Shown piece by piece: positions 14,921 to 25,355 of a DNA stretch of 64,000 nucleotides. Both the position numbers and the translations under genes were made by a program. The stretch is from Argentina anserina. Its lineage: Eukaryota > Streptophyta > Magnoliopsida > Rosales > Rosaceae. The stretch's first letter is position 1. Each line of letters opens with the position of its first letter. The notes beneath the pieces were generated by a model, which was given only the letters and a program-made list of their open reading frames with translations, was not told the origin of the DNA and searched no databases. The DNA is taken from the NCBI RefSeq assembly GCF_933775445.1, contig NC_065874.1, positions 7,893,001 to 7,957,000 of the forward strand, in the 5' to 3' direction.

Positions 14921-16120
14921 TAGGGGTGTTAATTGAAAACCGAAAACCGAAAAAAAACCGAACCATAACCGAAAAAAACCGAAGAAAAAAAAAACCGCAC
15001 CAAACCGCAAAAAAAACCGCACCAAACCGAAAGATTTGGTGTGGTTTTGGTTTGGGACGTTTGGAAACCGAAACCGAACCGAAAAACCGAATATATATAT
15101 ATTATAAAGAAATTATATTATTTATAGATATTTTTAATATACATAATTAAATATGTTATCGATCGAGACCCAAACTTTATCAAAATTCGGTGAATTTTTT
15201 ACCATATATGTATTTATATATGTTGATCACATCCGACGGTCGAAATTTCATAATTTGAATTTTAGATATTGGAACCACAACATGTCTACTAATGTGGTAT
15301 AACTTGTTTAGTGGTCTTATTGCAAATGTATGCAGTTGTGAAGCAACTATATCTTATAAATAGAATTTTGCAAATTTGTCCGCATGATGCGTTACGTATA
15401 GTAAAATATGGTTATGGTAAAATTTTCGATAACGTTTGTGTCCCAATCGAGGCGGTCAACCATTTTTACGCTTATTATCACCTATCGGTAGCCTTATCCC
15501 TGGAACGTAAAATTTTTGAAAATTTTACATGAGCTGCTACATCACATATATGTGAGAGTGTGTGCATGAAAAAATCCACCAAAACTAGTCAAGAAGGAGG
15601 GGGTAAGAACAAATTCACTTAATTAGATGAAATTAAGTTAATGTTGACCACATCGATCGAGACCCAAATATTATCAACATTAGATGAATTTTTTACCATA
15701 TCCTTATTTAAATATGATGATCACATCTGACGGTCAAAATTTAATATTTTGAATTTTAGATATTGGAACGACAACATGCCTACTAATGTGGTATAACTTG
15801 TTTAGTGGCTTTTTGCAATTGTATGCATTTGTGAAGCAACTATATCTTGTAAATAGAATTTTGCAAATTTGTCCGCATGTTCTTTTTATTTCGTTAAGAA
15901 TCAAGTAGATAGACAAAGAAAGAAACTCCGATTTTCTTTACAAAATAACCGAAAGAAAAACCGATATAAACCAGAGAAAAACCAAACCGAACCAAACCGA
16001 ACACAATTGGTTTTTGAAAAAAAAAGTGAAAAACCAAACCGAACCAAACCGAATAAATAGAACGGTTTGGTGTTCGGTATCACCTATAAACCGAACCATT
16101 CAAACCGATTAACACCCCTA
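14921..16120. mobile_element. Non-autonomous hAT-type DNA transposon
   Basis: The termini are inverted repeats TAGGGGTGTTAAT and ATTAACACCCCTA, flanked by a perfect 8-bp duplication CCTAAAAT (14913-14920 and 16121-16128). An 8-bp TSD and TAGGGGTG ends are characteristic of the hAT superfamily. Subterminal regions are packed with AACCGAAAAACCG-type repeats on both sides, likely transposase-binding repeats by analogy. The interior has no transposase and contains a duplicated segment of about 237 bp. The element lies 200 bp beyond the stop codon of OCT paralogue 2. Confidence 0.85.
15159..15885 (+). repeat. Two direct copies of a ~237-bp segment inside the hAT element
   Basis: A block at about 15159-15395 (from ATCGATCGAGACCCAAA to TTTGTCCGCATG) recurs at about 15649-15885 with scattered differences. 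It contains a CTACTAATGTGGTATAACTT core. The intervening segment of about 250 bp is single copy. The divergence suggests that the duplication is not recent. Confidence 0.75.
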
Positions 16121-16319
16121 CCTAAAATGAGGCTTTAACAGATTAACCTAAAGAGCAGTTCAACCGGACGAGAAATGGGTACAATAGTTAGATTATTCAA
16201 TACAATGAGACCCAACAAAATAGGAAGATCTACTTTGATTATTATCAAAAGAAAAACAAAGTGACACATCTTCCTGATAAACAAATTCCCAAATTGCAAA
16301 AAAAAAAAATCCAAATCGC

Positions 16320-17879
16320 TCATCCCAAAATCATATTCTCTTTTCTTTCTTGTTCATCCATGGTATCACAAAGTGTTCCACCTCTTGAGTCTGGTAAAAA
16401 AGCCACAAAAAAACCAGACACAAATATAGCCACTCCAAAAACTCCATATGAAAGAAACCCATTGCTGCTCCCAACTGAAACCAACATTGAACTAAACACA
16501 GCACTCAAAATATACGACTGCCTCAACAAAGATGTAGCAGAGTTCCTCACACAAGTTGGGAACAACTCCACTGTGAACATCGATATCAGATTCCAAGCTG
16601 TTCTTGAGCAAAAGAAAGAAGCCAACTCCAGAGCAATTCTAATCACTTTTTGCTTGTCACCGACCACAGCACATACCACACCACAAATCCCACTCCCCAA
16701 GCAAAACCAAAGCACTGAGAATTTCCTGCTCCATTTTTCTAGTATGATCAATGTGAGTGGATATGAAGGTATCTCTAACAAAGCATTGAACATAACACTC
16801 AAATAGATATTGAAGCCTAAATTTCCAACCCCTAGTGGCATACCATAGTAAACCATTCCAATGCCGAAACCAAGCACCATAACTACTAGTGTTCTCTTCA
16901 TAGCCCATTTCCTGGCAAACAAATCCTTCATTGACTTATATGGATCACTGGATTTTGTAGATTCCACTGCCTTACAGCGTAAGTCTTCTGCACACAACAT
17001 TGAGTCCAGTTCACCAATTATTGGCTTCGACGCAGCAGATTTCTTAAGTATTGCTACAGCTTCTTCTCCGCGGCCATTCATGAAGAGCCATCTTGGAGAG
17101 TCCTTAACAAAGAAATGCAGCAATAAACAGTAAAGCATTGCAGGAATTGAAGTACATAAATATAAAGCTCTCCATGAATTAGCTCTGTTTATATATGCAA
17201 TAGCTGGTAGTGACAAAAATCCAAGAGTGAAAAAGAAGAACTGCATGATTCCAACTCTAGGCCTCCATTTTCTTCCAACTCTCTCCATTAACAAAACCAG
17301 TACACATGTACTAATACAAGAACGGCCAATGCCACTTACAAACCTCAATGCAGAGTAAATCCAAACATTTGTAGAGAAGATTGTTGCAAACGCAGCAACA
17401 GACATTGTAATGCATGAGATCACTAGCAGTCTCTTGCGACCGAGTGAGGAATCCGCTAGAGTGCCGAGAAGAAACCCACCTATAACACCACCCATGAAGT
17501 AAGACGAGGCTGGAAGCCCAGTGATGAATGAGCTAGAGCACTGGAGGTTCCAATCTGATATGATTGTCTTGGAGGAAATTGAATCCCAACTCCAGTCAGA
17601 AGTAGACAGATCACAGATGTCTGAGCTTGTGTTGCAGGTTGAGGTGTCACTGGTGCAGTGCCAGGTGGGTGTTGCATCTGTGTAGACACTGATGAAGGTT
17701 TGTGTTCCATCAAAGAGTGATGCTAAGGAAACAAGGATGGATTGCAAGAATTGGTTCCAACCAAAACTGGCTTCACTCTGCTCAATAACTTGGTCTAAGG
17801 AGTGGTGAAGATTGGTTCTTGGAGTTTCTGGATCTTCTTCTCTACTGGGTCGAGGCAGAAGAGTAGTTGGATCAGCCAT
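16320..17879 (-). CDS. Organic cation/carnitine transporter (major facilitator superfamily), OCT-like paralogue 2
   Basis: This intronless frame encodes 519 residues with the same architecture as the OCT gene at 5024-6592. It has a soluble N-terminus of about 40 residues, the FGWNQFLQSILVS first helix and a long cysteine-rich loop with a Trp-His-Cys motif. It also has the LADSSLGRKR MFS motif A, ELFPTCVRNSA in the second half and a C-terminal LPDSRGGTLCDTMDE segment. About half the residues match the first paralogue by eye, so the duplication is old. The plant OCT family transports organic cations such as carnitine; the exact substrate is unknown. The frame is complete. A hAT insertion lies immediately downstream. 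Confidence 0.92.
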   Translation of the reverse strand: MADPTTLLPRPSREEDPETPRTNLHHSLDQVIEQSEASFGWNQFLQSILVSLASLFDGTQTFISVYTDATPTWHCTSDTSTCNTSSDICDLSTSDWSWDSISSKTIISDWNLQCSSSFITGLPASSYFMGGVIGGFLLGTLADSSLGRKRLLVISCITMSVAAFATIFSTNVWIYSALRFVSGIGRSCISTCVLVLLMERVGRKWRPRVGIMQFFFFTLGFLSLPAIAYINRANSWRALYLCTSIPAMLYCLLLHFFVKDSPRWLFMNGRGEEAVAILKKSAASKPIIGELDSMLCAEDLRCKAVESTKSSDPYKSMKDLFARKWAMKRTLVVMVLGFGIGMVYYGMPLGVGNLGFNIYLSVMFNALLEIPSYPLTLIILEKWSRKFSVLWFCLGSGICGVVCAVVGDKQKVIRIALELASFFCSRTAWNLISMFTVELFPTCVRNSATSLLRQSYILSAVFSSMLVSVGSSNGFLSYGVFGVAIFVSGFFVAFLPDSRGGTLCDTMDEQERKENMILG

Positions 17880-18454
17880 CGTTTGCTAGCAGATCAGGAT
17901 TTCTGGGTTACTGAGTTGTAGCTTGAAGATTTGACAGTGATTGGGGGCAAAAGATCTGCTTGTCTTTTTCCATTAGTTTTGGTTGAAACAATCGCATTTT
18001 AAATTTGCTGTCCTTGATCCATGAATTATAAAAGTGAACTGAAAAACAAGTTTGTTTGGGTGCATATGAAAATTCAAGATTTCTTTAGTATGTCCTTTCG
18101 GTTCAACCAAAGGCAAAGGTAAACCAAACGTTCCAAACCAAACTAAACTGATTGGGATGTTGGGTGAAGGATCTTAGGACTTTAAATTTAAACAACATAA
18201 TTTGTTTTACATTATTTGCATTAAAACATTATAACAGAATGACTATTAATTTGTAACCCAATGTTAATTCATCGACCCGTTGAAGGAAATTTTTTTAAGT
18301 GCTCTCAGAGAACCACGTGGTAATGTCCAGTGGTTCTCCTCGCCTGTTATATTTTGACACATAGATTTATTACACCAAAATTATAATTTTATATATTTTT
18401 ATTATTTGTGAAATGACCTTTATATGTATTGATAATTTTAAACTATAATTTCGG

Positions 18455-18514
18455 ATTTAGAGTTTAGAGTTTAAGGTTTAGGGTTTTAGAGTAAGGGTTT
18501 AGGGTTTAGAGTAT
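18455..18514 (+). repeat. Degenerate telomere-like TTTAGGG/TTTAGAG tract
   Basis: About 60 bases of GGTTTAGGGTTTTAGAGTAA-type sequence with several TTTAGGG units mixed with TTTAGAG. It lies directly at the insertion site of palindrome B. It is too short and too degenerate to be a chromosome end. Confidence 0.6.
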
Positions 18515-19175
18515 GAGTTTTTTTCACCAACAGTCCCTCAACTCTGGTGTACCTACCAATGTGATACCTCAACTCTTAATCGTACCAATGTGATACCCAG
18601 ACTCTAGTATTGCTATCATTGAAGTACTTCCGTCAGTTTTTTTCAACTTCTCCGTCATCTTGGTGACGTGGCAAGTACGTGAGGCCCACAAAGAGGGTTA
18701 AAAGACAAAATTAACCCCATTTGAGAGAAGTAATGTTTTTCCCGCCCTTTACCTTGAGAAAGACACCCAACAATTCCAATTTTGGCGCTAACTTTCCCTC
18801 CCTACTCCTTAATTTGTGTCTCTTATCTAAACTAAAGAACTACCGCCAATTTGGATAGTTTAGATAAGAGACACAAATTAAGGAGTATGGAGGGAAAATT
18901 AGCGCCAAAATTGGAATTGTTGGGTGTCTTTCTCAAGGTAAAGGGTGGGAAAAACATTACTTCTCTCAGATGGGGTTAATTTTGTCTTTTAACCCTCTTT
19001 GTGGGCTTCACGTACTTGCCACGTCACCAAGATGACGGAGAAGTTGAAAAAAACTGACGGAAGTACTTCAATGATAGCAATACTAGAGTCTGGGTATCAC
19101 ATTGGTACGATTAAGAGTTGAGGTATCACATTGGTAGGTACACCAGAGTTGAGGGACTGTTGGTGAAAAAAACTC
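18515..19175. mobile_element. Long palindromic (foldback) element B, same family as element A
   Basis: The element has the same terminal sequence as element A (GAGTTTTTTTCACCAACAGT) and its exact inverse at the other end. It is flanked by a perfect 9-bp duplication TTAGAGTAT (18506-18514 and 19176-19184). Arms of roughly 320 bp meet around a loop of only about 20-25 bases near 18840-18850. It lacks the inner 160 bp or so per arm that element A has, so it looks like a deletion derivative. No coding capacity. Confidence 0.85.
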
Positions 19176-19282
19176 TTAGAGTATATGTTTTTAGAGTTTA
19201 TGGTATTATAGTGTATGGTATACGATTTTAAAAAAAACTCAAGATAGTGTTTGATAAAATAACTTAAATATAATTTTTTAAT

Positions 19283-19466
19283 TGTTTCAAGATGAAATAG
19301 TTGTGTATTATTGAATGATATGGGGGCATATATATAGGCATTACAAAACCACAATCTCGTAGGATTCAGAGTCCTAATCTATTACGGAGATGCTAATCTA
19401 TCTCCTAACAGGAAACCTATTAGGCTAAGACACACACAAGGGTAGAATAGTAATTCTTCCGGAACA
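19283..19466 (-). repeat. LTR (3' LTR in element orientation)
   Basis: A 184-bp TG...CA repeat matching 23479-23663. The internal side carries the polypurine tract, on the minus strand, within 19467-19480. Confidence 0.85.
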
Positions 19467-22125
19467 CTCCCCCTTGTGTCGCATGCCTAGGTTGCATGGT
19501 GCACACATCGTTGCCTCGGTAAAAACCTTGTCAAGCAAAATAAAAACCTCTTGGGTAAAAACAAAAGCTTGATCGAAGGGAAAAAGAGCACAACGCACCG
19601 TCTACATTTGATAGCATCATGTGAGGTAGACTCCCCCTGAAGTCTACGAAACAACTCCTCCTGATTAGTGCAATAATCATGGAGTACAAAGAACAACGTA
19701 CACAACATTCATGACATGCTTCTCAAACGTAGTCTTGGGCTAATGATTAATCATTAATCTAGCCACACATCCTTAGATCATACATGCTATACTTAGCCAA
19801 ACTTAGATCTTAGGAAACAAGATTGCATAACAACTCAAAACAAGAGTTTGCAATGAAAATCAGATTCTTGGGTAGAATGACATTCACTCACTTAAACGGC
19901 CATAACTTCTTCGTCAAAATAGGTATCAGTGAACCGTAAAATGTTCTGAAAAGTAGACACCCGTGGCTTTCCAGTGACCTAAGGTTCAGAATCTCATCCG
20001 ATCGGAGCAGTTCACAATGCTCTGTCGAAGTTGACTGACTTGCAAATTTCCGGACAGGACTGTCCTACTTTGCTAAAACGGCCATAACTCACTCAATATG
20101 ATAGCTATGAACGAAAGGTTGATGTCCCTGGAAAGTAGACACATAGACCTTTACAACGGTACTAATTTCATCATATTTCATCGAGCGAGCTGTCATGTAG
20201 GTCTCGTTAAAGTTGACCTACGAAACTGGACAGATTCTAATTTGTCACATTTAATGTGTCTTTCGCGAAAAGAATGTGGGAATGGACCAATGAAGGACTG
20301 ATTTTGGTCCAAGATGGAACCGTAAGCATCCTCTACGCTACCAATGTCGACTGCTACACCGTGCATGGCACGGATAGGCTCGGCCTCACCGTGTGGAACA
20401 TGGGTGAGGTGGTCCTCTAATCGCTTCGTGAACATGAAAAATAGATGATAATGTGAATTTCAAAGAACTCGAATCATCATATCTTGTTCAAAATGACCAA
20501 AAATGATCATATCAAAACCGAGAAGACAGTAAAACCGAACTCATGATTCAAAGAATCTTGAGTTACATAAACTACTGCTGCAGGCAAGCAAACCTATGTC
20601 TGCAAGCTAACAAAGCTATTGTCGAAGCTTGAAAAAGATATTGTTAATGAAATCAGACAGATTTATTCCTCACCATTCTTAACACAAATATCAAGATGAA
20701 AATTCATCATTGGCATGAATGGCCTTTAAAACTTAGCAAGGCACGAAGATATACAACACAATCTCCGCACGAGATCCGTAAAACAACTACCTGCGTCGTA
20801 GGACAGTGTGGGTGGTTACGCAATTAGCAAGACACTCGATTTCACGGCGGGACATTCTCAAAATGAAGATTAAGAGAGTCAACGACGCGGTGAACTTCTC
20901 TACACAATACGCCGTAGGATATTGTAAGAGAGGGGATTGAAACAAATGGCAATCCCATTGAATGTATCACATGGCAATAGAACTACATTCTTCAACTTAA
21001 GAGTTGGAAAAACATGGTATTAGAACAGTTGAATACCAAACAATTACGGTGGAAAACCTTCCATTTGGTGCGGGTGGTCACCAATAATAATAAAATCATT
21101 TGAGCTATGAAACGACTTGGAGAAAACCGGAAAATTAACCGGAAAACCATGTCAATATAACTCAAAACCGGGTGAAATTTGGACTGGGAAAACGTGGCAG
21201 CAAGAACTGCTGAAATATGCGGAAAAGATGACGAGAACCGACGGGAAAAAAATCGTCGGAAAAACTCGTAGGAAGCCGGCGGCACCGATTGCCGAAAAAC
21301 TGGCCGGCGGCGGCCGGAGCTGGCTGGTATGGAGGCCGTAACTTCAGGTCCAACAAAGAACGCCGTCTGGAACCGGATGGCGGTGCCGGAAACGCCGAAA
21401 ATGGTCGAAAGGCGGCGAATACGCCGGTAAAACGCCGGAAAATGTTCCGGAAACGCCGGAACAGTAACCGGGAAAAACGACGTCAATTTTGATGTTCCGA
21501 GGTCCGTTTTCCAAATTTTAAGGTCCAAAATCACAATGTAGTGCTATTGGGGTCCCATGTAACCCAAAAGCGGCCAATTTAAAAACCACGTGAGTTGCAA
21601 ACGTTGACCATGCATGCTAAGCCAAGGCAAATAAAATTCTCACGAGTCAATCTTGTAAACAAGAAATACGAGAAATTTTATAGAATATGCCAATATTTAA
21701 TACAACACAAACAAGCTTCCAATTCCAATAGACGACTTAAGCTAAAGTCGAGCAATAATCATGGCAATGCCAACGTCATACTTGAAAAATAGTAAGCAGA
21801 AGACATAGTCAAAATAGATTGACTAATCAAAAGTCTGTAGCAACAAAATCTTGCATATCGGATTGGGCGGAGCCTTAGCCTGAGGCTAAAAAATGTGCTT
21901 ACTTGAGAATGGAAGAATGTTACGTTTCCATCTCCAAAATTCCCTCAAAAATAGATACATGTGCCAAAAATGGCATGCGTTTCTTTGATGTGGAGTATGC
22001 ATCAATGTCAACTCTGATAATACAACGTCATAGACGTTCATTAAATCACTTTTAAGTGTGTCCCATAGAATTCGTTATTTTTGGGATCTTTTTGTCAGCA
22101 AATAGTGCTGCATCAGAATAATGAA

Positions 22126-22758
22126 TCAACTCAAATAAATGAGTACGTAGACCTTGAGATTATCGTTTATAGACATGAGTTTAAGAAAACTCAAACATTC
22201 AAATAACAGTCGCGATGGCGACGCATCCATAAGAAACGAGGGTTGTATAGGTTTCAAATAATCGAAACTATTCAAGTATGTAACCGGAATAAGAAGGTTG
22301 TGATGTATATGGTCACAAAATAATCGATGCATATCGGCGATTCTCATGATCGCACCCAAAACAGCGGTGCACTCAGGCGACCACACGAAATCGATATCTT
22401 CCTTTTTAAATAATAACGTGACTCCCCCAGGACCGTCACACGAAAAACGTCGACCAAGAAGGGAATCATATCCCTCTTTGGTCTCATCGGCGTTATAAGA
22501 AAGGCCGGAAAAGAAGACATGAAAAAGGCTAATAGCGCCCGATAATTTATATATATATATATCTTCAAAAGCAGCAACTTTAAGGAAAACATACTTGTTG
22601 GTCTGCCAAATAGACCGCATATAAGTAAATTGCTCTGCAAATCGATCGGCATGCATGAAGTTGCTTGTTGAATTCCTTTTTCGATCTTCGTCCGATGACA
22701 TAAAAATCTTGAGAGGATACGATCGAAATCGTATGTAGATGGCAAAAGTATCATCCAT
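22126..22758 (-). CDS. Unrecognised 210-codon frame inside the LTR element
   Basis: This is an open frame in the middle of the LARD-like element, on its sense strand. The product shows no zinc knuckle, protease or polymerase motif. It overlaps another open frame (22344-23030), so it may be only a stop-poor stretch. It could be a degraded gag or captured sequence; I assign no function. Confidence 0.2.
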   Translation of the reverse strand: MDDTFAIYIRFRSYPLKIFMSSDEDRKRNSTSNFMHADRFAEQFTYMRSIWQTNKYVFLKVAAFEDIYIYKLSGAISLFHVFFSGLSYNADETKEGYDSLLGRRFSCDGPGGVTLLFKKEDIDFVWSPECTAVLGAIMRIADMHRLFCDHIHHNLLIPVTYLNSFDYLKPIQPSFLMDASPSRLLFECLSFLKLMSINDNLKVYVLIYLS

Positions 22759-22914
22759 CGCGGCATGAATGTCATCACCATAGTACGACGAGCAATGATT
22801 TTTCCTATACGAGCACGTGAAATATCGTTAGAAATAAAAACGTGCCAATGAACATTTAAATAATGAAATAGGAAAAAGGAAAAGGAAAAGAAAATATAGT
22901 ATGAAGCCCAAATG

Positions 22915-23400
22915 GCTATTGTGCCCGGCTGCAGGTGTCGCGAGCGGGGCTTCAAGGGTCGCGAGCGAGGCTGTAGGTGTCCCGAGCGTGCTTGCAGGGG
23001 CTGCGTGCGGGGCTGCATGCGGGGCTGCATGCGGCTGCGATGCGGGGGCTGCAGGGGTGCATGTAGGGGTGATGCAGGGGCAGCGTGCAGGGCTGCGTGG
23101 GTGCGTGCAGGGGCAGCGAGCAGGGCTGCATGTGGCTGCGATGCGGGGGCTGCAGGGGTGCATGCAGGGGTGATGCAAGGGCAGTGTGCAGGGCTGCGTG
23201 CGGGGCTGCATGCGTGGGTGCAGGGGCAGCGAGCAGGGCCTGCAGGGGCTGCGTGCAGGGCAGCAAGGCAGAAGTTGCAGGGGCAGCAAGGCTGGCTGCG
23301 CGCAGGAATGCGGGGCTGCGGGGGTAGCAGCGGGGGGGGGGGGCTGCAACAACGGCGAGCAGGGGCTGCGCCGACGAGGAGATGCCGGAGGCCGGAGATG
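22915..23400. repeat. GC-rich GCAGGGGCTGC-type tandem array in the retroelement leader
   Basis: Nearly 500 bp of imperfect short repeats built from GGGGCTGC, GCATGC and GTGCAGGG units, ending in a run of about ten G bases near 23332-23342. Because the repeats lack stops, long open frames appear in several frames on both strands (Cys/Gly/Ala-rich one way, Pro/Ala/His/Cys-rich the other). These should not be read as genes. Confidence 0.75.
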
Positions 23401-23478
23401 ACGGCGGCCGGCGGTGGAGAAGAGAAAAAATTTCTAGGGCTCTAAAAGTTAGGGTTTTAGGGCAACGTGCTGATAACG

Positions 23479-23663
23479 TGTTTCAGGATGAAATAATTGT
23501 GTATTATTGAATGATATGGGGGGCCTATATATAGGCATTACAAAACCACAATCCCGTAGGATTCAGAGTCCTAATCTATTACGGAGATGTTAATCTATCT
23601 CCTAACAGGAAACTTATTAGGCTAAGATACACATAAGGGTAGAATAGTAATTCTCCTGGAACA
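23479..23663 (-). repeat. LTR (5' LTR in element orientation)
   Basis: A 185-bp TG...CA repeat paired with 19283-19466, followed outward by the TTAAT target duplication. Confidence 0.85.
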
Positions 23664-24333
23664 TTAATTAAATTTTAAGACATTACCACATGGTTCTCCG
23701 GGATAACTGAAAAAACCATCTCGTTGAAGTGTATCTGTCTCCTACATAACTAAAATGAATTTAATATTATTTCATAAAACAATCATTTATAAGTATTTTA
23801 CATTTAGACTAAGAGCTATGCCGTACTCCTAGTACATTTTTATAGTACAATATCACATTTGTATTTACTGTTCAGTTTTCTCCTACTATCTCAAGTACAA
23901 TTGAGTCGACTTGATATTTCAAAAAATGTGATATAAACCAAGACGTACATTAAAATCATATAGGGTCAAGTCACAGCTAAATATAAGTGATCTCGAAATA
24001 TCATACTAATATTATTAATAGTGTTCACAACATTATACTGGTGCCTTAAAAAAAATTATACCATTAATGAATGTCACGAGAGAAATTTTATTAACTCGCA
24101 AATTTAAAACCATATATGGTGGAAAATAATTAAGCGATGGATATACTTTGAACATTTCTTCTAACACGTAGAAATTTGTCTATCTTGTTCCGTGCATGTG
24201 GTATATGCTTGAAAAGTTTCATGCATACTTGCCTTTCTGCACGCCCTACAAAGATATTGTTAGTGAATCATGTTACAACTTACATCTATACCAAAAACGT
24301 TATAGAACCTACAAAGAAAAATCTTGGAACAAA

Positions 24334-24483
24334 ATGAAAACACAGAGTTTAGGTTTAGATATCTTCTTGCTGCTTTTGCTCAGTGTTCTTCTCAATCTTT
24401 TTCTCGGCTCAGTGTTTCAGCCTCGAAACCTTACAACCAACCCTTCATCTGCAAAATCAACTCCAAAAAGCTACTGCTTATGA
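24334..24483 (+). CDS. Possible small secreted peptide (49 aa), weak
   Basis: The frame starts MKTQSLGLDIFLLLLLSVLL and continues with a short hydrophilic tail ending KSTPKSYCL. A lysine followed by a Leu-rich core of about 20 residues and a small polar tail resembles a signal peptide plus a short mature peptide. There is no family match, no intron evidence and no conserved C-terminal peptide motif that I recognise. A chance frame is quite possible. Confidence 0.15.
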   Translation: MKTQSLGLDIFLLLLLSVLLNLFLGSVFQPRNLTTNPSSAKSTPKSYCL

Positions 24484-24524
24484 CCTTAATTAAAAGAGTA
24501 AATGGATGTAACTATCGGGTTATT

Positions 24525-24665
24525 CTACTATATATTAATGTATAACATATGTATGTTATACATCTCACATCCAATGATTGACAATAAATATTATTTTTCT
24601 AACCCACTTACAAAATAATATCGTCCGTCGGATGTGGGATGTATAACATATATTGATGTATATTA
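24525..24665. mobile_element. Small hairpin MITE
   Basis: TATTAATGTATAACATATGT...TACATCTCACATCC on the left is matched by an inverted GGATGTGGGATGTATAACAT...TGATGTATA on the right. The spacer is about 50 bases. The target duplication is not clear. Confidence 0.5.
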
Positions 24666-25355
24666 GAATTTTCCGTAACTAATCCAAGCTGAGACTAAAT
24701 GGTATCCTATCATTATTAATTATACCGTGTGAACTACCGACAGTTGAAAACTTTAAATCAAAATGCGATATGGGCTTGCGGCAGTTTTCCTAACATCCAG
24801 AGATCTCGTGCGCACCCGAAATTTCTTCCTTTTCTTTCTCCTATCTGCTATATATAAAGAAGAAAAGTATGAGAAAATTGAATATACATAAGGAATTTAA
24901 AGATCGTTTAACTAAATTCAATTCGGTATATACCCAAATTTTACATAGAGCAAGTATGATCAAGAATCAAAATCGAAGAACATACTCAAATAGAATCCGC
25001 ATTCTAAGATTTTTGTACCAACCTACCCGAATAGAATTTCTCTCAAACTTCTATTTGAGAGAGCTTGACAAAGCCATGTACGTGTAACCTGATGATCACC
25101 CACCTTCACCCATCTCTATGTGGACGGTTGTTGATCGGTTTCAAAGTGAAGTAACTGCATGCAACTTCCTTTTTATTTGTGCTCTCGGTTATTTTACTTC
25201 GTTCTTCAACAATTTTTTTTAATGTTTTACGGTAGTGTCCATGTTGTTAATTGCACTCCTGTTAAAACAATTTAATCTAAGAAGGGCAATTTCGGTAAGA
25301 GAAAATTGACAGTTCCATAAGGACGGTTGACTTAATTAATATATATATATATATA

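Larger units (their letters stand above)
19283..23663 (-). mobile_element. Non-autonomous LTR retrotransposon (LARD-like), 4.4 kb
   Basis: Two LTRs (19283-19466, 184 bp; 23479-23663, 185 bp), both TGTTTCA...GGAACA and differing at roughly a dozen sites, are flanked by a perfect 5-bp duplication TTAAT (19278-19282 and 23664-23668). On the minus strand the polypurine tract ACAAGGGGGAG abuts the inner edge of the 19.3-kb LTR. The segment after the 23.5-kb LTR reads CGTTATCAGCACGTTGCC, a leader start familiar from some plant Copia-like elements, so transcription should run on the minus strand. The interior of about 4 kb has no recognisable gag, protease, integrase or reverse transcriptase. A 210-residue frame (22126-22758, minus) has no domain I know. 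Confidence 0.85.
18286..23721. mobile_element. Older inverted-repeat DNA element split by two later insertions
   Basis: The left segment (GAAATTTTTTTAAG... GAGAACCACGTGGTAATGTC, 18286 to about 18335) has an inverted counterpart at about 23680-23721 (GACATTACCACATGGTTCTC...). The pair is flanked by an 8-bp direct repeat CGTTGAAG (18278-18285 and 23722-23729). Removing the palindrome at 18515-19175 and the LTR element at 19283-23663 leaves an element of about 0.4 kb, consistent with a MITE. Superfamily assignment is uncertain; the 8-bp TSD would fit hAT. Confidence 0.65.
23730..25355. other. AT-rich intergenic DNA with a small hairpin element
   Basis: No recognisable gene. A hairpin repeat lies at about 24525-24665 and a 49-codon frame with a hydrophobic leader at 24334-24483. 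Another short frame at 24869-25087 has no notable features. Confidence 0.5.

Noticed and set aside
22828..23445. Several Pro/Ala- or Gly/Cys-rich frames in the GC island
   Set aside because: They arise because the GCAGGGGCTGC repeats contain no stop codons in most frames; composition follows the repeat unit.
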